From NCBI RefSeq assembly GCF_001866645.1, contig NZ_MLYP01000004.1, positions 52,230 to 116,229 on the forward strand: 64,000 bases of DNA, read 5' to 3'. The notes under the pieces were generated by a model. It made no database searches. It was not told the DNA's origin and saw nothing but the letters and a program-made list of their open reading frames with translations. Shown piece by piece: positions 57,125 through 64,000 of this stretch; within the stretch, counting starts at the first letter, position 1; each line of letters opens with the position of its first letter. The position numbers were made by a program, and so were the translations under genes. The stretch is from Streptomyces colonosanans. GTDB lineage: Bacteria > Actinomycetota > Actinomycetes > Streptomycetales > Streptomycetaceae.

Positions 57125-57161
57125 GGTGCCCTGGCAGGCAACGTGCCTGTCGCGGCACTAG
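57125..57161. repeat. Minimal CTAG-ended inverted-repeat element
   Basis: The stretch ggtgccctggcaggcaacgt followed by gcctgtcgcggcactag is the shortest copy of the family seen at 4440, 31295 and 63871. Its CTA supplies the stop codon of the pentapeptide-repeat gene. Confidence 0.65.
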
Positions 57162-57829
57162 ACCTCCGCCACCCGCAGCCCCATCTCCGCCGCCAGCACG
57201 GGAGCCAGGTCCAGGAGCTGGGCGTGGCTGATCACCGCTCCGGACAGACGGTCGAGCCCGCGGGCGACGTCCAGCTCCGCCGCGCCCCGCAGGTCCACGT
57301 CCACCAGGGTCGCCGCCGTGAGATCCGCGCCCTTGAGGACGCAGTCCGCGAACGCGACCCGCTCCAGCCGGGCGCCCCCGAAGTCCGGCTCGACCAGGAC
57401 ACAGCTCTCGAAGACGACGTCCTTGAGCCTGGCGTTGCGCAGGTTCAGATAGTCGATCTTGCCGCCCCGCACCAGCACCCGCTCCAGCACCGCGCCGTGC
57501 AGCTGCGCCCCGCCGAGCCGGGCGTCCACCAGCTCCACGTCGCGCAGGGTCGCCTCGGCGAGGTCCGTGCCCACGCCCCGTATGCCGGTGAGGACCGAGT
57601 CCAACACGCGCGCGTGGCGCAGCCCCGTCTCGTCCAGTGCGCAGCTCGTCAGCGCGCAGTCCATGAACCGGGCACCGGCGCCGTCCTGCCCGGCGAAGTC
57701 CAGGTCCCGGAACTCCAGCCCGTCGTAGTCCCCGTCCGGCGTCAACTCCCCGCCGGTGAACCCCACCAGCTCCGGCAGCCGCACCTCCGCCCGCCGCGCC
57801 GCTTTCACCACCCGCGTCCTGTGCACCAT
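57158..57829 (-). CDS. Pentapeptide-repeat protein
   Basis: This 223-aa protein consists of A(D/N)LxX-type repeats (FRDLDFAGQDGAGARFMDCA, LDETGLRHARVLDSVLTG, KGADLTAATLVDVDLRGAAE). The predicted quadrilateral beta-helix resembles proteins that mimic DNA, such as gyrase-protecting MfpA or Qnr, but the function here is unknown. The stop lies in a dispersed-repeat element. Confidence 0.85.
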   Translation of the reverse strand: MVHRTRVVKAARRAEVRLPELVGFTGGELTPDGDYDGLEFRDLDFAGQDGAGARFMDCALTSCALDETGLRHARVLDSVLTGIRGVGTDLAEATLRDVELVDARLGGAQLHGAVLERVLVRGGKIDYLNLRNARLKDVVFESCVLVEPDFGGARLERVAFADCVLKGADLTAATLVDVDLRGAAELDVARGLDRLSGAVISHAQLLDLAPVLAAEMGLRVAEV

Positions 57830-57976
57830 GCCCCCATGGTGCCCCCTACCCCTGACAATCGCTCCGACCTGCGGGTTCACCGCCGATGTCCCCGACCCCA
57901 CTTGACCTCGAGCATGCTTGAGGTTGAAGGGTGGGCGTTCTGACGACAGACGACGCAGACCACGAGGAGCCCGCCC

Positions 57977-58951
57977 ATGCACGCCATCCGCCTGTACGCC
58001 TTCGGCCCGGCCGAGAACCTGACGTACGAAAAGGCCGAGGACCCCGAACCCGGCCCCGGACAGGTCCGCATCGCTGTCGCCGCGGCCGGCGTGCACCTCA
58101 TGGACACGGCGCTCAGGGAGGGCGAGACGGGCCCGGCGCCCGGCCCGACGCCCCTGCCCACGATTCCCGGCCGTGAGGTCGCCGGCACCGTCGAGTCCCT
58201 CGGGGAGGGCGTCGACGCCCGCTGGCTCGGCAAGCGGGTCGTCGCCCACCTCGGCTTCGTACCCGGAGGCTACGCCGAACTCGCCGTCACGGACCTGGGC
58301 CGCCTCCACGAGACACCGCCGGACCTCGACCACGCGCAGGCCGTCGCCATGATCGGCACGGGGCGTACGGCGATGGGGATCGCGCAGTTCGCCGACCTCG
58401 GCCCCGGATCCGTGGTCCTGATCCCCGCCGCCGCAGGCGGGATCGGCACTCTCCTGGTGCAGTACGCCGTGCACGCGGGCGCCACGGTGATCGGGCTCGC
58501 GGGCGGGGCGCGGAAGGCCGCACGGGTGCGGGAGAACGGCGCGGACCTCGCCGTCGACTACCGGGAGCCCCTGTGGGCGGACCACCTCGAGACCTACCGG
58601 GGCCGGGTCACCCACGTCTTCGACGGCGTGGGCGGCGCCGTGGCGCGCACGGCCGTCGGCCTGCTCGCCCCGGGCGGCAGGCACATCGTCTTCGGCTGGT
58701 CCGCCGAGGGGATCCGGGGCGGGGAGCCGTATCTCGTCGAGGGCGTCTCCGAGCAGGTCCTCGGTCCCGTGATGATGCAGAAGGCGGGCGGCCCCGACCC
58801 CCTGCGCACCCTGGAGCTGCGAGCCCTCGCCGAGGCCGCCGCGGGCCGCCTCGCACCGGCCGTCCAGCGCTTCCCGCTCGCGGAGGCGGCCGCGGCCCAC
58901 CGGGCCCTGGAGAACCGGGAGACGACCGGAAAGGTGGTGCTGGAGCCTTGA
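57977..58951 (+). CDS. Zinc-binding-type quinone oxidoreductase (MDR family)
   Basis: This 324-aa protein is an MDR-family quinone oxidoreductase, with an N-terminal GroES-like domain (LRIAVAAAGVH-type strand, TIPGREVAGTVESLGEGV). NADPH-binding follows in VVLIPAAAGGIGTLLVQYAV. Zinc ligands of alcohol dehydrogenases are absent, as in QOR enzymes. ATG 57977 is the natural start. Confidence 0.88.
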   Translation: MHAIRLYAFGPAENLTYEKAEDPEPGPGQVRIAVAAAGVHLMDTALREGETGPAPGPTPLPTIPGREVAGTVESLGEGVDARWLGKRVVAHLGFVPGGYAELAVTDLGRLHETPPDLDHAQAVAMIGTGRTAMGIAQFADLGPGSVVLIPAAAGGIGTLLVQYAVHAGATVIGLAGGARKAARVRENGADLAVDYREPLWADHLETYRGRVTHVFDGVGGAVARTAVGLLAPGGRHIVFGWSAEGIRGGEPYLVEGVSEQVLGPVMMQKAGGPDPLRTLELRALAEAAAGRLAPAVQRFPLAEAAAAHRALENRETTGKVVLEP

Positions 58952-58993
58952 GCACCGCCCGGACGGACGTGGCCGTGGCTACCGGCGCGCGGG

Positions 58994-59494
58994 CTAGGAC
59001 ACCCGGGGGAAGCGGGCCTCGAGGGTCCAGATCGCCGGGTTGTCCCGGAGCCCCTCGTGGAGGTCGGTCAGGTCGGCGATCAGGTCGTGCAGGAAGTCCC
59101 GTGACTCGCGGCGCAGTTCGGCGTGGGAGAAGGTGAGCGGCGGCTCGGACGTCGGCAGCCACTCCGCCTCGATGTCCACCCAGCCGAAGCGGCGCTCGAA
59201 GAGCATGCGGTCGGTGGACTCGGTGAAGTCCAGCTCCGCCTGCTGCGGCCGGGCGGCGCGGCTGCCGAGCGGGTCGCGGTCGAGCCGCTCGACGATGTCG
59301 CACAGCGCCCACGCGAAGTCGAGCACCGGCACCCATCCCCAGGCTGTGGACAACTCCCGGTCCGTCTCGGTGTCGGCGAGGTAGACGTCACCGCAGAACA
59401 GGTCGTATCGCAGCGCGTGGACGTCCGCGCGGCGGTAGTCGGTCTGCGGGGGGTCGGGGAAGCGGTTGGAGAGGGCGTAGCCGATGTCGAGCAC
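58994..59494 (-). CDS. Conserved hypothetical protein (DUF7878-like)
   Basis: This 166-aa acidic protein (DYRRADVHALRYDLFCGDVY, WGWVPVLDFAWALCDIVERL) shows no catalytic motif I recognise. It resembles actinobacterial hypothetical proteins of the DUF7878 type. No signal peptide or membrane segment is seen. It converges with the quinone oxidoreductase. Confidence 0.7.
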   Translation of the reverse strand: MLDIGYALSNRFPDPPQTDYRRADVHALRYDLFCGDVYLADTETDRELSTAWGWVPVLDFAWALCDIVERLDRDPLGSRAARPQQAELDFTESTDRMLFERRFGWVDIEAEWLPTSEPPLTFSHAELRRESRDFLHDLIADLTDLHEGLRDNPAIWTLEARFPRVS

Positions 59495-59584
59495 GGGGTG
59501 ATGGTGTCACGCCACGCCAGGCCCGCCGTCGCGGGCCACACCCTGGGGCCACGGTCGCCCCCACCCCGCCGACACCTCCTGCGC

Positions 59585-60580
59585 TCAGGAGGGCCGGTGG
59601 TCGGCCGACTCCGCCAGCAGTTCGGCCAGCCGGGGCGGCCATACGGGCTCCGGCGCTTCGGCGAGTTCCTGCCGGGTCCACCAGCGCCAGCCGAGGATGC
59701 CGTCCTCGGCGTGGGCGGTGGCCAGGTGCGCGCCGCCCGGCTCGCGGCGCGGGCCGTGGGTGACATAGATGTGCTCGTGCTGGCGGACGCGGATTCCCGT
59801 GGGGGTCCCCCCTGCTCGAGCACAGTCGAGAGCTTGGGGGAGGGTGAAGTCGTGCTCCCATGTGCACAGCAGTGGGCCGGGCTCCAGGTCCGTCCAGCCG
59901 GTCTCCTCGCGCAGCTCGCGCACCGCACCCTCACGCGGGGTCTCGTCCGCTTCCAGGCCACCGCCGGGCAGCGCCCAGTGCACACCCACCTCGACGTTGT
60001 CGTAACGGAAGAGGAAGACCGATCCCTCGGGATCGACCACGGCGACGCGGGCCGCCCGGCGCGGGGTGCGCAGTTCCTTGCGCAGTACGGCGCAGGCGCG
60101 GCCGAGTCGGCGGTCCGGGCGGTGGTCGATGGTCTCGTAGCCGAGGGCCGTCCAGAAGGCGAGTCCCCTGGGGTTGTTCTCCAGCACCGCGAGCCGGACG
60201 GCGGTGCGGCCCGCGGCGCGGAAACGGTCCTCGACGAGTGACGCGAGCCGCCGTCCGTATCCCTGCCGCTGCGCCCCCGCGTCCACCATCAGCAGGCCGA
60301 TCCACGGGTCGGGGTCGGCCGGGTCGGGGTGGTGGGCGAGCGTTATCGCGATCCCCACCAGGCGCCCCGCGCTGCGGGCGAGGAGGACCTCCGCGTCCGG
60401 GTGCGCCAACTCGTCGGCCAGCGCGGCCGCCACCTGCTCCGGTTGGATGCCGTCCGGGTCCGGGAAGTCGCCGCTCAGGGCATGGAACTCGCGGTTGGAG
60501 GCGTACAGCGCGGTGAGTTCGGTGAGCAGCGGGGCCGGGATGTCGTGGTCGGCTGTGAGAGGGAGCGGGGTGAGGATCAT
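59585..60580 (-). CDS. GNAT acetyltransferase fused to a NUDIX hydrolase
   Basis: This 331-aa fusion has an N-terminal GNAT (residues about 1-170, GLLMVDAGAQRQGYGRRLAS acetyl-CoA loop). A C-terminal NUDIX domain follows (about 180-331) with the box GGGLEADETPREGAVRELRE and the EETGW end. Residues encoded by 59805-59842 (LPQALDCARAGGTP) come from a dispersed palindromic repeat inserted after the NUDIX box. The frame is kept, but the loop is lengthened. The substrate is unknown. Confidence 0.85.
   Translation of the reverse strand: MILTPLPLTADHDIPAPLLTELTALYASNREFHALSGDFPDPDGIQPEQVAAALADELAHPDAEVLLARSAGRLVGIAITLAHHPDPADPDPWIGLLMVDAGAQRQGYGRRLASLVEDRFRAAGRTAVRLAVLENNPRGLAFWTALGYETIDHRPDRRLGRACAVLRKELRTPRRAARVAVVDPEGSVFLFRYDNVEVGVHWALPGGGLEADETPREGAVRELREETGWTDLEPGPLLCTWEHDFTLPQALDCARAGGTPTGIRVRQHEHIYVTHGPRREPGGAHLATAHAEDGILGWRWWTRQELAEAPEPVWPPRLAELLAESADHRPS
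59805..59842 (+). repeat. Dispersed G-rich palindromic repeat inside the GNAT-NUDIX gene
   Basis: gtcccccctgctcgagcaca followed by gtcgagagcttgggggag is a copy of the 4508-4536 type, with a longer central palindrome. It lies within the reading frame. Confidence 0.75.
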
Positions 60581-60804
60581 GTGCGGCAACGTAACGCCGA
60601 CAACGGCTGTGCGGAACAAGCGAGTTCAGGCTCAGACGTCGTTGCGTTCGGTCAACTGCCGTGCCGTTGCCCCAGCAGGCGGGCCTGTTCCCTCTTCAGC
60701 TGGGCGAATCCCATGCGCGCGTACGTGGCATAGCCTGCAGCCTCATCTGCTACCGCAGGCCGGCTGCCAGACGTGCCGCACCCGCACCTGGGACGATCCA
60801 TGAC

Positions 60805-61200
60805 GTGATCGAATGGATGCACCGCACTCCGCGCTGGGTGGTGATGCTGGTCTGCGTCATCGCAGCAGGCCTGCTCTTCGTCGGCGCCGTCGCGCACATC
60901 ACCGATCTCTTCCACCACGGACTGCGTCCTTACAGCTGGGCACCCGGGTGGCTCAACCTCTACTGGTCCTCGCTGGCGCTCTTCGACCCGCTTGCCGCCG
61001 CGCTACTGGTCGGCGGGAAGCGTCGAGGTACTGACCTGGCGTGCGCCATCATGACGACCGACCTCGCCGCAAACTGGTACGCGACCTATGGCATCCAGCA
61101 CAGCACCCTGGTTGCGCAGCCCGGCCTCCAACGACTGATCGCCTTCGCCGTACTCGTCTTGGGAACGGCGCCGTTCATCCGACGACACCTCACCGATTGA
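60805..61200 (+). CDS. Four-helix membrane protein of unknown function
   Basis: This protein of about 131 aa has four hydrophobic segments (VVMLVCVIAAGLLFVGAVAH, LYWSSLALFDPLAAALLVGG, CAIMTTDLAANWYA, LIAFAVLVLGTAPFI). GTG 60805 and ATG 60817 are both possible starts. No family is recognised. Confidence 0.65.
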   Translation: MIEWMHRTPRWVVMLVCVIAAGLLFVGAVAHITDLFHHGLRPYSWAPGWLNLYWSSLALFDPLAAALLVGGKRRGTDLACAIMTTDLAANWYATYGIQHSTLVAQPGLQRLIAFAVLVLGTAPFIRRHLTD

Positions 61201-61422
61201 GATGACTGCTTGGAACGGCTCGGCGGACGGCTGCGGTCCTGGGGGTGTACCGGCTGTGGTGTGACACATTCGGAAGAAGTGTCACACTTGCGGATCTCTC
61301 CCTGTATAGCCGCCCCTTTCGGCGAATGCCTGCGCTCAGCGCAATGAGTTGAATACGCTGCGTCTTCCTACTGGTGCGAGCACGGTCCCGAGCGGGGCCG
61401 CAACGCCGTGGAGGAGGGCGCG
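61201..61422. other. Intergenic region upstream of the XRE-DUF397 pair
   Basis: The stretch has lower G+C around 61270-61370 and a short direct repeat gtgtcacac/gtgtgacac. It probably holds the promoter of the XRE gene. No gene is supported. Confidence 0.4.
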
Positions 61423-62265
61423 ATGCCGCCGAGACGGGTGATCACGGGACGCAGTCAGGAGCCGCGGCGGCGGTTCGCGGAGGAGCTCCGGTTACTGCGT
61501 ACGGAGCAGGGGTTGAGCCTGCGGAAGCTCGGCGAGGCGCTGGGCTGGGACTGGTCGCTGTTCGGGAAGATGGAGAGCGGGCAGACACTGGGGAGCCCTG
61601 AGGTGGTGCAGGGGTTGGACCAGTACTACGGGACGCCGGGGTTGCTGTTGGCGTTGTGGGAACTGGCGGTGGGGGATCCGTCGCAGTTCAAGGAGCAGTA
61701 CCGGCGGTACATGTTGCTGGAGGCCGAGGCGATGAGCTTGTGGCACTTCGGGGTGAGCATCCTGCCCGGCCTGCTCCAGACAGATGGGTACGCACGTGAG
61801 GTCCTCGCGCTGGGTGGCGCCAAGGGCAAGGAGTTGGACCAAGCGGTCGAGGCGCGGACCGGTCGGCGGAAGCTACTGGAGGGGGACGACGCACCGCCGT
61901 TTCGCGCCCTCCTCTCCGAGGCGGTACTGCGTACGCCGCTGGGTGACGTGGGGGAGTGGCGGGAGCAGTTGGAGTTCCTGCTCGACGCATCTGAGCGGCC
62001 GAACATCACGCTTCAGGTGCTGCCACAAGGTGTTGGCCTGCACGGGCTGGTGAGCACCGCCGTAATGTTCCTGAGGCTGCTGGACGGGAAGACGGTGGCG
62101 TACACGGAGAACGCGCATCGTGGTGAACTGGTCGAGGAAAACAGCTCTGTTGAGCGGCTGCAGCGTGCCTACGATGCAATGCGCGACGTGGCCATGTCTC
62201 CGGTCGAGTCGCGCAAGTTCGCCCTGCGGATGTTGGAGGAAGTGCCGTGCGAGGGATCGACCTGA
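61423..62265 (+). CDS. XRE-family regulator with DUF5753 sensor domain
   Basis: This 280-aa protein has an HTH_31-type XRE domain (FAEELRLLRTEQGLSLRKLG, WSLFGKMESGQTLGSPEVV) and a C-terminal DUF5753 domain (FGVSILPGLLQTDGYAREVL, ITLQVLPQGVGLHGLV). These WhiJ-like regulators pair with DUF397 partners in streptomycete development and antibiotic control. ATG 61423 is preferred to GTG 61408 because GGAGG lies just before it. Confidence 0.9.
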   Translation: MPPRRVITGRSQEPRRRFAEELRLLRTEQGLSLRKLGEALGWDWSLFGKMESGQTLGSPEVVQGLDQYYGTPGLLLALWELAVGDPSQFKEQYRRYMLLEAEAMSLWHFGVSILPGLLQTDGYAREVLALGGAKGKELDQAVEARTGRRKLLEGDDAPPFRALLSEAVLRTPLGDVGEWREQLEFLLDASERPNITLQVLPQGVGLHGLVSTAVMFLRLLDGKTVAYTENAHRGELVEENSSVERLQRAYDAMRDVAMSPVESRKFALRMLEEVPCEGST

Positions 62266-62534
62266 CCGACGCGACGTGGCGCAAGAGCAGCTACAGCAAT
62301 CCGGACGGTGGCGAGTGCGTTGAGGTCTCCGAAGACTTCCTGAGCGCCGTTGCCTGGCGGAAGAGCTCCTACAGCAACTCCGACGGCGGTGCCTGTGTAG
62401 AGGTCGCCGACAACCTGCCCTCCGTCGTCCCCGTCCGCGACAGCAAGGACCCCGCCCGCGGAGCGCTCGTCTTCGAGGCCGGCGCCTGGGTCTCGTTCGT
62501 CGGCGCGGTCAAGGGCGGCGGGCTCCGGGGCTGA
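62247..62534 (+). CDS. DUF397 protein with two tandem repeats
   Basis: This 95-aa protein carries two DUF397 units: TWRKSSYSNPDGGECVEV and AWRKSSYSNSDGGACVEV. Most members have one complete unit. It starts at GTG 62247, overlapping the end of the XRE gene by 19 bases, so the two are translationally coupled. DUF397 proteins act as partners or antagonists of the neighbouring XRE regulator. Confidence 0.87.
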   Translation: MRGIDLTDATWRKSSYSNPDGGECVEVSEDFLSAVAWRKSSYSNSDGGACVEVADNLPSVVPVRDSKDPARGALVFEAGAWVSFVGAVKGGGLRG

Positions 62535-62550
62535 CCCCCAGGCAATGGCG

Positions 62551-62582
62551 AGGCCCCCGGAATTCACCGAATTCCGGGGGCC
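62551..62582. terminator. Terminator between the DUF397 and TerD genes
   Basis: The arms GGCCCCCGGAATTC and GAATTCCGGGGGCC flank a short loop, serving both convergent genes. Confidence 0.88.
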
Positions 62583-62598
62583 TTCGCAGCGACAGCCG

Positions 62599-63174
62599 TC
62601 AGACGTTGACGCCGAAGTCCTGGGCGATGCCGACCAGGCCCGAGGCGTAACCCTGGCCGACCGCGCGGAACTTCCACTCCGCGCCGTTGCGGTACAGCTC
62701 GCCGAAGACCATGGCCGTCTCCGTGGCCGCGTCCTCCGACAGGTCGTAGCGGGCGATCTCCTGGCCGCCGGCCTGGTTGACGATGCGGATGTACGCGTTG
62801 CGCACCTGGCCGAAGTTCTGCGAGCGGGACTCCGCGTCGTAGATGGAGACCGGGAAGACGATCTTGTCGATGTCGGCCGGGAGCGCCGCCAGGTTGACGT
62901 TGATCGCCTCGTCGTCGCCGTCGCCCTCACCCGTGCGGTTGTCGCCGGTGTGGACGATCGAGTTGTCCGGGGTCTGCTTGTTGTTGAAGAAGACGAAGTG
63001 CTGGTCCGAGTAGACCTTGCCCTCGGTGTTGACCCCGATCGCGGACGCGTCGAGGTCGAAGTCCGTGCCGGTGGTGGTGCGGACGTCCCAGCCGAGGCCC
63101 ACAGTGACGGCGGTCAGGCCCGGAGCTTCCTTGGTGAGCGAGACGTTGCCGCCCTTGGACAGGCTTACAGCCAT
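62599..63174 (-). CDS. terD: TerD-family stress protein
   Basis: This 191-aa protein has the TerD beta-sandwich with Ca-binding sequences [13 protein letters not shown] and [14 protein letters not shown]. TerD proteins are linked to tellurite resistance and calcium-dependent development in streptomycetes. ATG 63174 is the family-typical start ([18 protein letters not shown]). Confidence 0.94.
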   Translation of the reverse strand: MAVSLSKGGNVSLTKEAPGLTAVTVGLGWDVRTTTGTDFDLDASAIGVNTEGKVYSDQHFVFFNNKQTPDNSIVHTGDNRTGEGDGDDEAINVNLAALPADIDKIVFPVSIYDAESRSQNFGQVRNAYIRIVNQAGGQEIARYDLSEDAATETAMVFGELYRNGAEWKFRAVGQGYASGLVGIAQDFGVNV

Positions 63175-63368
63175 TGTTGGGAGTCCCTTCCCTCGATCGC
63201 GTACGCGGTGCACTGTATGCCGCTTCGTACGGTCACGAAGCTACAGCTATCGGTAGGAACGTCGAGGGGGGTACATATGGTTCCGGGGTCCTTTACTTTC
63301 TTTACCCGTTTGCCGGAGTCCCCGAAAACGAGGTGACGTGGATCGGACAGGCGCGCGACCATGGAGGC

Positions 63369-63830
63369 ATGTCCGGTCCTTCTCGGGGGTCCGGGGGGCC
63401 ATCCCCCGGAAAACACAGAATCCGCGGCTCCGTCTCGCTGCCCGAGGCCGAGCTCATGTGGCGTTTCTCGCGGGCGTCGGGGCCCGGCGGACAGCACGTC
63501 AACACCAGCGACACACAGGTGGAGTTGCGCTTCGACCTGGCAAACACCGAGGCGCTGCCCCCGGTGTGGAAGGAGCGGGCCCTGGAGCGGCTGGCGGGGC
63601 GGCTCGTGGACGGAGTCGTCAGCGTGCGTGCCTCCGAGCATCGTTCGCAGTGGCGCAACCGCGAGGCCGCCGCCGTACGCCTCGCCTCCCTGCTCGCGGA
63701 GGCGACGGCCCCGCCGCCCAGGCCCCGCAAGGCGACCCGCATCCCCCGCGGCATCAACGAACGCAGGCTGCGCGAGAAGAAGCAGCGCTCGCAGACCAAG
63801 CGGGGGCGGTCGGGGCGGGACTGGGGTTAG
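63369..63830 (+). CDS. arfB: ArfB-like peptidyl-tRNA hydrolase (ribosome rescue)
   Basis: This 153-aa protein carries the GGQ motif (SRASGPGGQHVNTSDTQVEL), and a basic C-terminal tail (RRLREKKQRSQTKRGRSGR) that would enter the mRNA channel. ArfB/YaeJ hydrolyses peptidyl-tRNA on stalled ribosomes. ATG 63369 gives the normal length, although the frame is open upstream. Confidence 0.92.
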   Translation: MSGPSRGSGGPSPGKHRIRGSVSLPEAELMWRFSRASGPGGQHVNTSDTQVELRFDLANTEALPPVWKERALERLAGRLVDGVVSVRASEHRSQWRNREAAAVRLASLLAEATAPPPRPRKATRIPRGINERRLREKKQRSQTKRGRSGRDWG

Positions 63831-63870
63831 GGCACCCCCGAGTGCTCGAACATCCGTCCGACTGTCCGGT

Positions 63871-64000
63871 CTAGTGCCGTGGCAGGCAACGTTTGCCCGT
63901 CAAGGAGCGGCGTCCGGTGCGTTCCCCCACGCTCGGCTTCGCTCGCGCGGGCGGTGCCCCCACCGGCGTGCCGGACGGAAGCCCTCGTACTGGACGTACT
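63871..64000. repeat. CTAG-ended dispersed repeat, truncated by the window end
   Basis: ctagtgccgtggcaggcaac at 63871 followed by gtttgcccgtcaaggagcgg matches the left arm at about 4446. The end gccggacggaagccctcgta then ctggacgtact matches 4535-4571. A different palindromic insert (ctcggcttcgctcgcgcg) replaces the nested copy. The right end lies outside the window. Confidence 0.75.

Overview
The window is a stretch of Streptomyces chromosome. It has very high G+C, strong third-position G/C bias, GTG starts and dense short intergenic regions. Gene content and order match the Streptomyces core chromosome as I remember it from S. coelicolor: nur, rsiG, mshA, gpmA, phoU/phoRP, carD, ispDF, cysS, rlmB, msiK and terD. 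All family assignments come from reading the sequence; no database search was run.

Layout. (1) 1-20250 is mostly core: a FABP/nitrobindin-like end, the nickel/zinc-type Fur regulator Nur, a YgfZ-like protein, Dtd, the c-di-GMP-dependent anti-sigma factor RsiG, an asparaginase, an Eis-type acetyltransferase, a GntR regulator, an F420-oxidoreductase/hemerythrin fusion, a MerR/PP2C fusion, an XRE regulator with an HbhA-like protein, a receiver/SpoIIE-type phosphatase, an NlpC/P60 hydrolase, MshA, a YbjN protein, an MFS transporter and phosphoglycerate mutase. (2) 20170-31160 is an accessory island between gpmA and phoU. The last 19 bases of gpmA recur exactly at 29001-29019 and in a degenerate form near 31090, each downstream copy followed by a similar terminator. 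This looks like two stacked integrative elements whose integrases are gone. The island holds an IS3-type element, a truncated IS5-type transposase, an IS701-type element that splits a SUKH (SMI1/KNR4) gene at its sixth codon, a HEPN-like protein with an R-x4-H motif whose zinc-knuckle tail lies in the -1 frame, a membrane-protein/winged-helix pair, an unrecognised protein, a glycosyltransferase and several gene relics. (3) 31380-46030 returns to core: a Cys-rich peptide, PhoU divergent from PhoR-PhoP across a PHO box, CarD, the IspD-IspF pair, CysS, RlmB, a DoxX protein, a sugar nucleotidyltransferase, MsiK and tRNA-Thr(TGT). (4) 46085-53421 starts with a response regulator missing its 5' end, then a complete whiE-like spore-pigment type II polyketide cluster (SchA/CurD-like, cupin, KS-alpha, KS-beta, ACP, aromatase, cyclase) that faces a convergent O-methyltransferase. 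(5) 53564-64000 is mixed: a hydroxyurea/aminoglycoside-type phosphotransferase, a rhomboid-like protein, a FAD oxidoreductase, acetyltransferases (one fused to NUDIX), a pentapeptide-repeat protein, a quinone oxidoreductase, an XRE-DUF397 pair, TerD and an ArfB-like hydrolase.

Two dispersed repeat families recur. One is a short palindromic G-rich element, found between genes and also inside the rsiG and GNAT-NUDIX reading frames. The other is a CTAG-ended inverted-repeat (MITE-like) family at 4440-4720, 31295-31366, 57125-57161 and 63871-64000.

The strongest leads are the stacked attachment sites at the gpmA 3' end, the HEPN/zinc-knuckle gene with its frameshift at a run of six T, the cleanly IS-split SUKH gene, the relic of a repeated peptide trapped between two transposases, and the whiE-like cluster carrying an O-methyltransferase beside a decapitated response regulator and a tRNA gene.
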